The notes: generated by a model from the letters alone, not told the origin. Counted from the first letter of the stretch, positions 7,232-16,215 are shown. The stretch is DNA of 64,000 nt from Streptomyces sp. TBY4 (GCF_024213195.1 NZ_JANAVF010000007.1:354044-418043); one strand, 5' to 3'. Numbers and translations are program-made.

Positions 7232-7873
7232 ATGATTTCCCAGATTCGTGGCGGGACCAGATGGAAGCGCTTCGCGCTCGTCATGGTGCCGAGCATCGCC
7301 GCCACGGCGGCGGTCGGTGTGGGTCTGGCGCAGGGTGCCCTCGCGGCGTCCTTCAGCGTCTCGGGCCAGGACTTCAAGGTCAGTGCCGACTCGCTCGAAG
7401 GCACTGACATGATCCAGTACGGCAGCGTGGCCGTGGGCGCGACCCTGGACTCGAAAGAGAAGTCCTACCACCCGGTGATCATCTCTGGCTTCAAGGAAGC
7501 CAAGATCACCAACATGTGCCAGTCGCTGGTGACGAAGACGCCGCTCGGCAACATCACCATGCAGCTCAAGACGGGCCACAAGGGCACCTCCGCGGTCGCG
7601 AAGAACATCTACCTCGACGTCGCCGAGCTCGACGCGGACGCCGTCCTGGGCGACCTCGACATCGGTGTCGCGGCTGGTGACGGCTCGCACGCCACCAAGC
7701 CGAAGGAGGGCACGCTGGCGGACGGCGCCCTGTTCTCGCAGCGTGCCAAGACGGCCACGCTGACGAAGGTGCGCCAGAAGGCCTGGGCGACGACGGCGGG
7801 TACCTTCACCCTGCCCGACCTCAACCTCCGCCTGTACAACGGCGACAAGCCGTGCTACCAGGACGGGAAGTAG
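7232..7873 (+). CDS. DUF6230-like exported/membrane-anchored protein
   Basis: A 213-residue protein. GAAGGAGG at 7216-7223, 8 bp from the ATG at 7232, fixes the start; an upstream GTG is rejected. Residues 13-38 form one hydrophobic segment ending ALAAS, which is a signal peptide or anchor. The rest is beta-rich with two cysteines (NMCQS and KPCYQ) that could pair. Homologues in Streptomyces are often mis-named cholesterol esterase, but no serine-hydrolase motif (GxSxG) is present, so I do not accept an esterase role. It is the first of three tightly spaced genes that look like one envelope cassette. Confidence 0.75.
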   Translation: MISQIRGGTRWKRFALVMVPSIAATAAVGVGLAQGALAASFSVSGQDFKVSADSLEGTDMIQYGSVAVGATLDSKEKSYHPVIISGFKEAKITNMCQSLVTKTPLGNITMQLKTGHKGTSAVAKNIYLDVAELDADAVLGDLDIGVAAGDGSHATKPKEGTLADGALFSQRAKTATLTKVRQKAWATTAGTFTLPDLNLRLYNGDKPCYQDGK

Positions 7874-7984
7874 TCCGTCCGGACTCCTGACCGGACGGGC
7901 CGGGGGCGGCGGCCACCGTCGTCGTCGGCCCGTCCGGGCTCCACATCGTTCTCCGTACCACCCGTTTCCAGGGAGCTGTTGTCC

Positions 7985-8569
7985 ATGAACCCCCAGGCCC
8001 CGGTTTACGTGCGCGCCGAAGACGACGCCTGGCTTACCGTGGTGTACTACCGCTTCCACGCGTGGAGCGGTCACCGCCCCTTCTGGGCAGGTCTGTTCAC
8101 GCTCCTCGCCGGTGTTCCGATCCTCTACTTCCCGTACGGGGATGTCCGGCTCGGCAACGTCACCCTCGCGATGGCGACGACGACCGGCGCCGGTTCGCTG
8201 ATCATCGGCATCCTCCTGGTAACGCTGGGGCTGACGCTCTGGTTCCAGCAGGGCGTACGGATCTTCGCGGGCGTCGCCTCGATCCTGCTGGGTCTGGTGT
8301 CCCTGCCGATCTCGAACCTCGGCGGCTTCGGTATCGGGTTCATCCTCGCGCTGGTCGGCGGCTGCCTCGCGCTGTCGTGGGCGCCGGGCAAGCCGGCGGA
8401 CGAGACCGAACCGAGGGACACCAGCGACCCGGCGTACGCCGTGCACCTGGGCAAGACCGAGGCGATGGCGGGCCCCCACGGGGTCCCGGGACAGCGCGAC
8501 ACGGAGACGACGGCATACACGAGCGAGACGACTGCCCACGCCGATGGCGGGAGGAACAGTGCGGGGTGA
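7985..8569 (+). CDS. DUF6114-like integral membrane protein
   Basis: A 194-residue protein with four membrane segments: around FWAGLFTLLAGVPILYF, AGSLIIGILLVTLGLTLWF, FAGVASILLGLVSLPI and GFGIGFILALVGGCLALSW. These are followed by a hydrophilic tail of about 55 residues. The HRPFWAG start of the first helix and the aromatic N-terminus fit my memory of DUF6114. The ATG at 7985 is used because GGGAG (7971-7975) is suitably placed. It lies 111 bp after the DUF6230 gene and overlaps the start of the next gene, so the three are probably made together. Function unknown. Confidence 0.75.
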   Translation: MNPQAPVYVRAEDDAWLTVVYYRFHAWSGHRPFWAGLFTLLAGVPILYFPYGDVRLGNVTLAMATTTGAGSLIIGILLVTLGLTLWFQQGVRIFAGVASILLGLVSLPISNLGGFGIGFILALVGGCLALSWAPGKPADETEPRDTSDPAYAVHLGKTEAMAGPHGVPGQRDTETTAYTSETTAHADGGRNSAG

Positions 8570-9812
8570 CGAAACGCAACGGGGCGAGGCTCCGGGTGCG
8601 GAGTCCCGTGAGAGGAAGGGCCCGCGCCACGCGGCGCCCAGGAAGTCCCTGCTGACGAAGATCCAGATACCCGTCGGCAAGACGATGGCGCTGGCCGCCA
8701 TGCCGACCGCGGTCTTGGTCGGCATGAGCATGGCTCCGAAGCTGGCCGTGGCCGACGACAAGGAGATCCCCTTCGCGCCCGGACCGTGCGTGACGCGGTC
8801 CGACGAGCCCGCGGAGTCGGCTTCCCCGTCGGCGTCGAAGAAGCCTTCCAAGACCCCGTCCAAGACTCCGCGGACGACGCCCGCACCGGGCAAGTCGCCC
8901 ACGGCAGTGCCTTCGCCGGGCACGAGCCCGTCGGCCCGCAAGCCGGTGGAGGGCGCCGGGAAGCCCGGACTCATGCCGTCGGCGGTCGCCCCGGCCAAGC
9001 CGGCCAACCCGCTGGACCCGCTGGGCGTCGGTGACGCGATCAAGGGTCTGGTCGACGACCTCGGCAAGCCCCTCACGGGAGCCGCGGCCGCGCCGTCCCC
9101 GACGGCTTCGACCCCGGCCAGGACCACCGCGACCGCTCCGGACCCGGCCGAGGCCGCGATCCGCGATGCCGCGAAGACGGCGGGCGTCACCGTCTCGGAG
9201 CTGTCGGAAGAGGTCAAGGGCACCAAGGCCACGCCGAAGGACGAGACGGGCGCCGTCAAGCCGAAGCCCAAGCCGAAGCCGGAAACGGCGACGGAGGGCC
9301 CGAAGGGCAAGGGCGGGAAGGAACCCTTCCCGTGCCCGACCTACGACGCCGAGGCGCTGGCCGCGGCCGAACTGGAGCAGGGCATCCCGCTGCTCCCGGA
9401 CGAGCCCTGGTACCTGGACAGCTCGCTGCTGACCCTCTACGGCCTCGACTACGAGGGCATCGTCGAGGTGAAGACGGCGGGCGGCAAGACCAAGACCGTC
9501 CTGAAGTTCACCGCGGACTCGCTGGACATCAAGGACCTCTACCAGACGGTGGGCAAGGGCAAGCACATCGCCCACCTGAAGTCCCGTCCGGGGTCCACCT
9601 CGAAGATCCGCGGGGCCAAGGTGACGATGTACACCGAAAGCCTCAAGGGCAACCTCTTCGGGCTGATCCCGATCGAGTTCACGCCGAAGAGCCCGCCGCC
9701 CCTGAACGTCCCCTTCGCGTTCTTCACGAACGTCAAGGTCGTCCAGGCCGGCCAGTTCGGCGGCACCCTGACCGTCCCGGGCCTCAAGAACTACATCGGC
9801 CCGGCGGAGTAG
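8559..9812 (+). CDS. Secreted Pro/Lys/Ser-rich protein of the DUF6230-DUF6114 cassette
   Basis: About 417 residues from the GTG at 8559, which has GGGAGG (8549-8554) just upstream; an ATG at 8544 is an alternative. After a basic N-terminus there is a hydrophobic export segment (MALAAMPTAVLVGMSMAPKLAVA, here split in meaning: helix then AVA cleavage site). Then comes a long disordered region rich in Pro, Ser, Thr and Lys (about 65-245), including KPKPKPKPE. The C-terminal 160 residues form a compact domain with one cysteine near its start (PFPCPTYD) and many beta strands. The gene overlaps the membrane-protein gene by 11 bp, implying coupled translation. I do not recognise a catalytic motif. 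A wall-spanning surface protein is the simplest reading. Confidence 0.7.
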   Translation: MRGDETQRGEAPGAESRERKGPRHAAPRKSLLTKIQIPVGKTMALAAMPTAVLVGMSMAPKLAVADDKEIPFAPGPCVTRSDEPAESASPSASKKPSKTPSKTPRTTPAPGKSPTAVPSPGTSPSARKPVEGAGKPGLMPSAVAPAKPANPLDPLGVGDAIKGLVDDLGKPLTGAAAAPSPTASTPARTTATAPDPAEAAIRDAAKTAGVTVSELSEEVKGTKATPKDETGAVKPKPKPKPETATEGPKGKGGKEPFPCPTYDAEALAAAELEQGIPLLPDEPWYLDSSLLTLYGLDYEGIVEVKTAGGKTKTVLKFTADSLDIKDLYQTVGKGKHIAHLKSRPGSTSKIRGAKVTMYTESLKGNLFGLIPIEFTPKSPPPLNVPFAFFTNVKVVQAGQFGGTLTVPGLKNYIGPAE

Positions 9813-9840
9813 ACGCGTACGGCCTCGCGCGGCCGCACGC

Positions 9841-9890
9841 ACCGAGGGCGGCACCCCGGATCCTCATCGGATCGGGGTGCCGCCCTCGGT
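9841..9890. terminator. Bidirectional terminator between the cassette and pyk
   Basis: Exact 18-bp arms at 9841-9858 and 9873-9890, beginning ACCGAGGGCGGCACC, around a 14-nt loop. It lies between convergent genes ending at 9812 (+) and 9932 (-), so it can serve both. Confidence 0.85.
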
Positions 9891-9931
9891 CTCTGTGCGG
9901 CAGAGTTTCACACGGTGCGGCGGGTGCGACG

Positions 9932-11362
9932 TCAGTCGCGGGCGCCGCCGCCCAGGTGGTGGACCCGCACCATGTTGGTCGTGCCCGGGACGCCGGGGGG
10001 CGAGCCGGCGGTGATGACCATGGTGTCACCGTTGTTGTAGCGCTGGAGCTTGAGCATCTCCACGTCCACGAGGTCGACCATGGCGTCGGTGTTGTCCACG
10101 TGCGGGACGACGTAGGACTCGACGCCCCAGCTCAGGGTGAGCTGGTTGCGGGTGTTGACGTCGGTGGTGAAGGCCAGGATCGGCTGGTTCGCGCGGTAGC
10201 GCGACAGGCGGCGGGCGGTGTCACCGGAGTGGGTGAAGGCGACCAGGGCCTTGCCGCCCAGGAAGTCCGCGATCTCGCAGGCCGCGCGGGCGACGGCGCC
10301 GCCCTGGGTGCGGGGCTTCTTGCCCGGGACCAGCGGCTGCAGGCCCTTGGACAGCAGCTCCTCCTCGGCCGCCTCGACGATCTTCGACATCGTCTTGACG
10401 GTCTCGATCGGGTAGGCGCCGACCGAGGACTCGGCGGACAGCATGACCGCGTCCGCGCCGTCGAGGATCGCGTTGGCGACGTCGGAGGCCTCCGCGCGCG
10501 TCGGGCGCGAGTTGGTGATCATCGACTCCATCATCTGGGTCGCGACGATCACCGGCTTGGCGTTGCGGCGGCACATCTCCACGAGGCGCTTCTGCACCAT
10601 CGGGACCTTCTCGAGCGGGTACTCGACGGCGAGGTCGCCACGGGCCACCATGACCGCGTCGAAGGCCGCGACGACGCCCTCCATGTTGGCGACGGCCTGG
10701 GGCTTCTCGACCTTGGCGATGACGGGGACCCGGCGGCCCTCCTCGTCCATGACCTTGTGGACGTCCTTGACGTCGTTGGCGTCACGCACGAAGGAGAGGG
10801 CGACCATGTCGCAGCCCATCCGCAGGGCGAAGCGGAGGTCGTCGACGTCCTTCTCCGACAGGGCGGGGACGTTGACGGCGGCACCCGGCAGGTTGATGCC
10901 CTTGTGGTCCGAGATGACACCGCCCTCGATGACGATGGTCTTGACCCGGGGGCCCTCGACCTCGGTCACCCGGAGCTCGACGTTGCCGTCGTTGATCAGG
11001 ACCTGGTCGCCCTTGGAGACGTCTCCCGGCAGGCCCTTGTAGGTCGTGCCGCAGATGGACTTGTCGCCCGGGACGTCCTCGGTGGTGATCGTGAACTCGT
11101 CACCGCGGACGAGCTCGACGGGACCCTCGGCGAAGGTCTCCAGGCGGATCTTCGGGCCCTGGAGGTCGGCGAGGACGCCGACCGCGCGCCCGGTGTCCTC
11201 GGAGACCTTCCGGACGCGGTCGTACCGCTCCTGGTGTTCTGCCTGGGAGCCGTGGCTGAAGTTGAATCGGGCCACGTTCATACCGGCCTCTACGAGAGCT
11301 TTCAGCTGCTCGTAAGAGTCGACGGCGGGGCCCAGCGTGCAGACGATTTTGGAACGGCGCAT
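9932..11362 (-). CDS. pyk: Pyruvate kinase
   Basis: A 476-residue enzyme converting phosphoenolpyruvate and ADP to pyruvate and ATP. Family landmarks are all present: MRRSKIVCTLGPA at the N-terminus, ARFNFSHG for the ATP/PEP site, the catalytic segment VPVIAKVEKPQAVANM with its lysine, MVARGDLAVE for the metal ligand, and VATQMMESM. The C-terminal regulatory domain is complete (SGDTARRLSRYR). It is the last gene of a leftward group after pta and ackA; the gap to ackA is 63 bp and contains a 12-bp palindrome. A probable orthologue is pyk2 of S. coelicolor. Confidence 0.98.
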   Translation of the reverse strand: MRRSKIVCTLGPAVDSYEQLKALVEAGMNVARFNFSHGSQAEHQERYDRVRKVSEDTGRAVGVLADLQGPKIRLETFAEGPVELVRGDEFTITTEDVPGDKSICGTTYKGLPGDVSKGDQVLINDGNVELRVTEVEGPRVKTIVIEGGVISDHKGINLPGAAVNVPALSEKDVDDLRFALRMGCDMVALSFVRDANDVKDVHKVMDEEGRRVPVIAKVEKPQAVANMEGVVAAFDAVMVARGDLAVEYPLEKVPMVQKRLVEMCRRNAKPVIVATQMMESMITNSRPTRAEASDVANAILDGADAVMLSAESSVGAYPIETVKTMSKIVEAAEEELLSKGLQPLVPGKKPRTQGGAVARAACEIADFLGGKALVAFTHSGDTARRLSRYRANQPILAFTTDVNTRNQLTLSWGVESYVVPHVDNTDAMVDLVDVEMLKLQRYNNGDTMVITAGSPPGVPGTTNMVRVHHLGGGARD

Positions 11363-11391
11363 GGAGCGGATCCTATCGGTTTGTTTCGTAG

Positions 11392-11403
11392 CGGAATATT
11401 CCG
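11392..11403. promoter_or_regulatory. 12-bp palindrome in the ackA-pyk gap
   Basis: CGGAATATTCCG is a perfect, AT-centred palindrome in an otherwise GC-rich gap, 30 bp upstream of the pyk ATG. It may be a regulator site or part of a secondary pyk promoter. No repressor can be named. Confidence 0.4.
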
Positions 11404-11425
11404 TCTGGCGGAAAGTCCAAAGTGA

Positions 11426-12640
11426 CTACCCGGTAACCAGCGCGTACGTCTGGCTGGCGATCTCCAGTTCCTCGTCCGTCGGGACCACGGCCACGGCCAC
11501 CCGCGCGTACTCCGCGGAGACCAGGCGCGGCTCGGGGGACCGTACCGAGTTCGCCTCCAGGTCGAGGGCCAGGCCCAGTTCGGCCAGGCCGGCCAGGGCC
11601 ATCTCCCGGATCTCGGACGAGTTCTCGCCCACGCCCGCGGTGAAGGCGACCGCGTCCACCCGGCCGAGGACCGCCGAGTAGGCACCGATGTACTTCTTCA
11701 GACGGTGGATGTACGAGGCCAGCGCCAGCCGTGCGGAGGCGTCGCCCTCCGCCGCCCGCCGCTGCACCTCGCGCATGTCGTTGTCGCCGCACAGACCCAG
11801 CAGACCGCTCTTCTTGTTGAGCAGCGAGTCGATCTCGTCGACGGACATCCCCCCGACCCGGGCCAGGTGGAAGACGACCGCCGGGTCCAGGTCGCCCGAA
11901 CGGGTGCCCATGACCAGGCCCTCCAGCGGGGTCAGCCCCATGGAGGTCTCCACGCACACCCCGCCGTGCACGGCCGAGGCCGAGGCGCCGTTGCCCAGGT
12001 GGAGCACGATCACGTTCACGTCCTCCTCGGCCTTGCCCAGGAGCTCGGCCGTCGCGCGGGCGACGTACGCGTGCGAGGTGCCGTGGAACCCGTACCGCCG
12101 GACGGAGTACTTGTCGGCCGTCGCGGCGTCGATCGCGTACCGCGCCACGTGCTCCGGCATGGTCGAGTGGAAGGCCGTGTCGAAGACCGCGACCTGCGGC
12201 AGGTCGGGCCGCAGCTCCCGGGCCACCTCGATGCCGGTCACGTTCGCCGGGTTGTGCAGCGGGGCGAGCGGGATCAGCGCGCGGATCTCGGCCAGGACCG
12301 CGTCGTCGACCAGCGTCGGGTGGGTGAACTTGGTGCCTCCGTGCACCACCCGGTGGCCCACGGCGGCCAGCTCGGGCGAGTCCAGGCCCAGCCCGTCGGC
12401 GGCGAGCTCCGCCGCGACGGCCTGGAGCGCGGCGGTGTGGTCCGCGATCGGGCCCTCCGTGACGCGCTTGCCGCCCGCAGCGCCCGGTCCGGTCAGCGGC
12501 TCGTGCGTGAGCCTGGAGGTCTCCTCGCCGATCCGCTCCACCAGGCCGACCGCCAGGCGGGAGGAGTCCGCCATGTCGAGCAGCTGGTACTTCACCGACG
12601 AGGAGCCGGAGTTGAGGACGAGTACGCGCGATGCGGTCAC
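11426..12640 (-). CDS. ackA: Acetate kinase
   Basis: A 404-residue enzyme that interconverts acetyl phosphate and ADP with acetate and ATP. The ASKHA-fold motifs are clear: LNSGSSSVKYQLLD at the N-terminus, GHRVVHGGTKF, FDTAFHSTMPEH, VLHLGNGASASAVHGG and VMGTRSGDLDPAV. GTG is the start. Pta is 53 bp upstream on the same strand and pyk 63 bp downstream, so overflow metabolism from pyruvate to acetate is encoded as a unit with the last glycolytic step. Confidence 0.98.
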   Translation of the reverse strand: MTASRVLVLNSGSSSVKYQLLDMADSSRLAVGLVERIGEETSRLTHEPLTGPGAAGGKRVTEGPIADHTAALQAVAAELAADGLGLDSPELAAVGHRVVHGGTKFTHPTLVDDAVLAEIRALIPLAPLHNPANVTGIEVARELRPDLPQVAVFDTAFHSTMPEHVARYAIDAATADKYSVRRYGFHGTSHAYVARATAELLGKAEEDVNVIVLHLGNGASASAVHGGVCVETSMGLTPLEGLVMGTRSGDLDPAVVFHLARVGGMSVDEIDSLLNKKSGLLGLCGDNDMREVQRRAAEGDASARLALASYIHRLKKYIGAYSAVLGRVDAVAFTAGVGENSSEIREMALAGLAELGLALDLEANSVRSPEPRLVSAEYARVAVAVVPTDEELEIASQTYALVTG

Positions 12641-12693
12641 GATGGGGGTCTTTCCTTTGCGGTGGGGGCTCGGTGGGTGCGCGGTGGGGCGGC

Positions 12694-14775
12694 TCAGCCG
12701 GCCACGGGCCGGGACTGCGCCTGGATGGCGGTGATGGCCACGGTGGTGACGATGTCCTGGACCAGGGCGCCGCGCGAGAGGTCGTTGACCGGCTTGCGCA
12801 GACCCTGCAGGACCGGGCCGACCGCCACGGCGCCGGCCGAGCGCTGCACGGCCTTGTACGTGTTGTTGCCGGTGTTGAGGTCGGGGAAGATCAGCACCGT
12901 CGCGCGGCCGGCCACCTCGGACTCGGGCAGCTTGGTCGCGGCGACCGAGGGCTCCACGGCGGCGTCGTACTGGATCGGCCCCTCGATCAGCAGGTCGGGG
13001 CGCTGCTCACGGACGATCTCGGTGGCCTTGCGGACCTTGTCCACGTCCGCGCCCGAGCCGGAGGTGCCGGTCGAGTACGAGAGCATCGCGATCCGCGGCT
13101 CCAGGCCGAAGGCGGCGGCGGTGGTGGCCGACTGGACGGCGATGTCGGCGAGCTGCTCGGCGTTGGGGTCCGGGTTCACGGCGCAGTCGCCGTAGGCGAG
13201 GACCTTGTCGGCCAGGCACATGAAGAAGACCGAGGAGACGATGGACGCGTCGGGCTTGGTCTTGATGATCTCGAAGGCCGGACGGATGGTGGCGGCGGTG
13301 GAGTGCACCGAGCCGGAGACCATGCCGTCGGCGAGGCCCTCCTGGACCATCAGGGTGCCGAAGTAGTTGACGTCGGTGACCACGTCGTGGGCCAGCTCGA
13401 CCGTCATGCCCTTGTGCGCGCGGGCCTTGGCGTAGTACTCGGCGAACCGTTCCCGCAGCGGGGAGGTGGCCGGGTCGATGAGCTGGGCGGCCGAGATGTC
13501 GATGCCCAGGTCGGCGGCCTTCTTCGAGATGGCCTGCTCCTCGCCCAGCAGGGTGAGGTCGCAGACCCCGCGGCGCAGCACCACGTCCGCGGCGCGCAGC
13601 ACGCGCTCCTCGGTGCCCTCGGGGAGGACCACGCGGCGGCGCTCGGCACGGGCCTGCTCCAGCAGCTGGTTCTCGAACATCATCGGCGTGACCCGCTCGG
13701 AGCGGGCCACCGAGAGCACCTCGCGCAGCTCGGCGGTGTCCACGTGGCGTTCGAACAGGCCGAGCGCGGTCTCCAGCTTGCGCGGGGTCGCGGAGTTCAG
13801 CCGGCTCTGCAGTGCGAAGAGTTCGGCGGCCGTCGGGAAGCTGTTGCCCGCGACCGACACCACCGGGGTGCCCGGAGCCAGCTTGGAGGCCAGCGTCAGG
13901 ATGTCCTTGCTCGGGCGCTCGTTCAGCGTCAGCAGCACACCGGCGATCGGCGGGGTGCCGGAGGTGTGCGCGGCGAGCGCGCCGACGACCAGGTCGGAGC
14001 GGTCCCCGGGGGTGACGACCAGGCAGCCGGGGGTCAGGGCGTTCAGGAAGTTCGGCAGCATGGCTCCGCCGAAGACGAAGTCCAGGGCGTCGCGGGCCAG
14101 TCCGGCCTCGTCGCCGAGGAGCACCTCGCCGCCGAGCGCCCGGGTGATCTGGGCGACCGTCGGGGCCGACAGGTGCTTGTCGTCCGGCAGTACGTAACAG
14201 GGCACGGGGAGTCGGGCGGCCAGGCGCTCGGCTATCACCTCGCGGTCCTCGGCGGCCACCCGGTTGACGACCATCGCGCCCACGTGGCAGCCCAGGGCCT
14301 CGTACGCGCGGTAGGCGTTGCGGGTCTCGGCGCGCACGGCCTCGGCCGGGTGCTTGGTGCCGCCCACGACGGGGATGACCAGCGCGCCCAGCTCGTTGGC
14401 GAGGCGGGCGTTGAGCGCCAGCTCGTCCGGGAGGTTGGTGTCGGCGTAGTCGGTGCCGAGGACCAGCATGACCTCGTAGTCGCGGGCCACCTTGTGGTAG
14501 CGGCCGACGAGCTGGGAGACCAGTTCGTCGGTGCCCTTCTCGGCCAGGATGGCGGAGGCCTCGTGGTACTCCATGCCGTAGGCCGTCGCGGCGTCCTGTT
14601 CGATCCGGTACCGGCCCTTGAGGAGGTCGAAAAGCCGGTCGGGCCCGTCGTGCAACAGGGGGCGGTACACGCCCACCCGGCCTGTCTGGCGGGTCAGGAG
14701 CTCCATGATGCCCAGCTCGACGACCTGGCGGCCGTCCCCCCGCTCGATCCCCGTCACGTACACGCTGCGCGTCAC
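12694..14775 (-). CDS. pta: Phosphate acetyltransferase
   Basis: Acetyl-CoA + phosphate to acetyl phosphate + CoA. About 693 residues from the GTG at 14775 (MTRSVYVTGIERGDGRQV), which has GGAGAG 6 bp upstream; longer in-frame starts lack this and do not match the family. Order: an N-terminal P-loop-derived dethiobiotin-synthetase-like domain (1-200), a central DRTGG domain (about 210-330) and the catalytic PTA domain (about 375-690, with TGTSGSGADVDKVRKAT). This is the long, three-domain form seen in E. coli and Streptomyces. It is the first gene of pta-ackA-pyk. Confidence 0.97.
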   Translation of the reverse strand: MTRSVYVTGIERGDGRQVVELGIMELLTRQTGRVGVYRPLLHDGPDRLFDLLKGRYRIEQDAATAYGMEYHEASAILAEKGTDELVSQLVGRYHKVARDYEVMLVLGTDYADTNLPDELALNARLANELGALVIPVVGGTKHPAEAVRAETRNAYRAYEALGCHVGAMVVNRVAAEDREVIAERLAARLPVPCYVLPDDKHLSAPTVAQITRALGGEVLLGDEAGLARDALDFVFGGAMLPNFLNALTPGCLVVTPGDRSDLVVGALAAHTSGTPPIAGVLLTLNERPSKDILTLASKLAPGTPVVSVAGNSFPTAAELFALQSRLNSATPRKLETALGLFERHVDTAELREVLSVARSERVTPMMFENQLLEQARAERRRVVLPEGTEERVLRAADVVLRRGVCDLTLLGEEQAISKKAADLGIDISAAQLIDPATSPLRERFAEYYAKARAHKGMTVELAHDVVTDVNYFGTLMVQEGLADGMVSGSVHSTAATIRPAFEIIKTKPDASIVSSVFFMCLADKVLAYGDCAVNPDPNAEQLADIAVQSATTAAAFGLEPRIAMLSYSTGTSGSGADVDKVRKATEIVREQRPDLLIEGPIQYDAAVEPSVAATKLPESEVAGRATVLIFPDLNTGNNTYKAVQRSAGAVAVGPVLQGLRKPVNDLSRGALVQDIVTTVAITAIQAQSRPVAG

Positions 14776-14809
14776 GCGTGCTCTCCGTCCCAATTCGAGT
14801 CGGTTGTCC

Positions 14810-14838
14810 CAGTTAATGTGGGCTTGACCTCTTGACAA
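14810..14838 (-). promoter_or_regulatory. Predicted pta promoter
   Basis: Read on the minus strand: TTGTCA (14838-14833), 17-bp spacer, TAACTG (14815-14810). Transcription would begin near 14803, about 28 nt before the pta GTG. Its -35 element is the complement of the pfkA -35. Inferred from consensus only. Confidence 0.5.
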
Positions 14839-14860
14839 TACCCCTGCGATTCCCTAGGAC
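14832..14860 (+). promoter_or_regulatory. Predicted pfkA promoter
   Basis: TTGACA (14832-14837), exact consensus for the main sigma factor, then a 17-bp spacer and TAGGAC (14855-14860), which fits the Streptomyces TAGRRT pattern in five of six positions. It would give a leader of about 205 nt before pfkA. A direct repeat CTTGAC (14823-14828 and 14831-14836) overlaps the -35. Confidence 0.6.
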
Positions 14861-15073
14861 GCCCGCCGGGAGAAGGGCCCGGAGGAGGGGTCGAAAGGCC
14901 CTGCGGGCCCTCACGGGCGGAGTGGCACGGAGGGCGCGCCACCCGGGGCGCGTGGAACAATCGGACAGGGTTCATCAATACGCCCGTCATACGGCACCTC
15001 ATATGCAAGACCGACCGGCTGTCCGCCCGCACGCGAACGGCCAGGTACGACCAGGAGCAGGAGACACAGCACG

Positions 15074-16099
15074 ATGCGTATCGGAGTTCTCACCGCAGGC
15101 GGCGACTGTCCGGGCCTGAACGCTGTCATCCGGTCGGTCGTACACCGTGCCGTGGTCGGGCACGGCGACGAGGTCATCGGCTTCGAGGACGGCTTCAAGG
15201 GCCTCCTCGACGGCAATTTCCGCCCCCTCGACATCAACGCGGTCAGCGGCATCCTCGCCCGCGGCGGCACGATCCTCGGATCGGCCCGCATGGAGCGCGC
15301 CCGCCTCCACGAAGCGGCCGAGAACGCCGTCGAGCTGGCGAAGCGCTACGGCATCGACGCGCTGATCCCGATCGGCGGCGAGGGCACGCTGACCGCCGCC
15401 CGGATGCTGTCGGACGCCGGAATGCCGGTCGTCGGCGTACCGAAGACCATCGACAACGACATCTCCTCCACCGACCGCACCTTCGGCTTCGACACCGCCG
15501 TCATGGTCGCCACGGAGGCCATCGACCGCCTCAAGACCACCGCCGAATCGCACCAGCGCGTCATGGTCGTCGAGGTCATGGGCCGGCACGCGGGCTGGAT
15601 CGCCCTGGAGTCCGGCATGGCCGGCGGCGCCCACGGAATCTGCCTGCCGGAGCGTCCGTTCGAGGTGGACGCCTTGGTCAAGATGGTGGAGGAACGGTTC
15701 GCCCGCGGCAAGAAGTTCGCCGTCATCTGCGTGGCCGAAGGCGCGCACCCGGCCGAGGGCTCCATGCCGTACGAGAAGGGCGCGATCGACCAGTACGGCC
15801 ACGAGCGCTTCGCCGGCATCGGCAACCGCCTCGCCGTCGAGCTGGAGCACCGCCTCGGCAAGGAGGCCCGCCCCGTCATCCTCGGCCACGTCCAGCGCGG
15901 CGGCACCCCCACCGCCTACGACCGCGTCCTCGCGACCCGCTTCGGCTGGCACGCCGTCGAGGGCGTCCACCGCGGCGCGTTCGGCAACATGACCGCCCTG
16001 CGCGGCACCGACATCGTCATGGCCCCGCTGGCCGACGCCGTCACCGAGCTGAAGACCGTCCCCGAGGACCGCATGTACGAGGCCGAGTCCGTCTTCTGA
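15074..16099 (+). CDS. pfkA: 6-phosphofructokinase
   Basis: A 341-residue PfkA-family enzyme phosphorylating fructose 6-phosphate. Motifs: GVLTAGGDCPGLN (nucleotide loop), PIGGEGTLTAARML, VPKTIDNDI with the catalytic TIDND, and VEVMGRHAGWIA. The residue pattern is informative: Gly in GGEGT argues for ATP as donor, while Lys in PKTIDND is what pyrophosphate-type enzymes carry. That Gly/Lys combination defines the actinobacterial group III ATP enzymes, such as PfkA2 of S. coelicolor. It is transcribed divergently from pta-ackA-pyk. A strong terminator follows. Confidence 0.96.
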   Translation: MRIGVLTAGGDCPGLNAVIRSVVHRAVVGHGDEVIGFEDGFKGLLDGNFRPLDINAVSGILARGGTILGSARMERARLHEAAENAVELAKRYGIDALIPIGGEGTLTAARMLSDAGMPVVGVPKTIDNDISSTDRTFGFDTAVMVATEAIDRLKTTAESHQRVMVVEVMGRHAGWIALESGMAGGAHGICLPERPFEVDALVKMVEERFARGKKFAVICVAEGAHPAEGSMPYEKGAIDQYGHERFAGIGNRLAVELEHRLGKEARPVILGHVQRGGTPTAYDRVLATRFGWHAVEGVHRGAFGNMTALRGTDIVMAPLADAVTELKTVPEDRMYEAESVF

Positions 16100-16141
16100 C
16101 CGTCCCGGCGGCCGGGACTTCCGTCCCGAATTCCGGCGCCG

Positions 16142-16185
16142 AAAGGCCCCGATCGCGTCCTCCTCCGGACGCGGTCGGGGCCTTT
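16142..16185 (+). terminator. Terminator after pfkA
   Basis: 19-bp arms AAAGGCCCCGATCGCGTCC (16142-16160) and its near-complement (16167-16185, one G-U pair) with a 6-nt loop, ending in CCTTT. It lies between convergent pfkA and the HTH regulator, so it may act both ways. Confidence 0.85.
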
Positions 16186-16215
16186 CCCGTAAGGGGGCCG
16201 CGGGCGAAATGTGTC

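Noticed and set aside
7232..7873. Cholesterol esterase
   Set aside because: No GxSxG motif or hydrolase triad; the label is a legacy name for this protein family.
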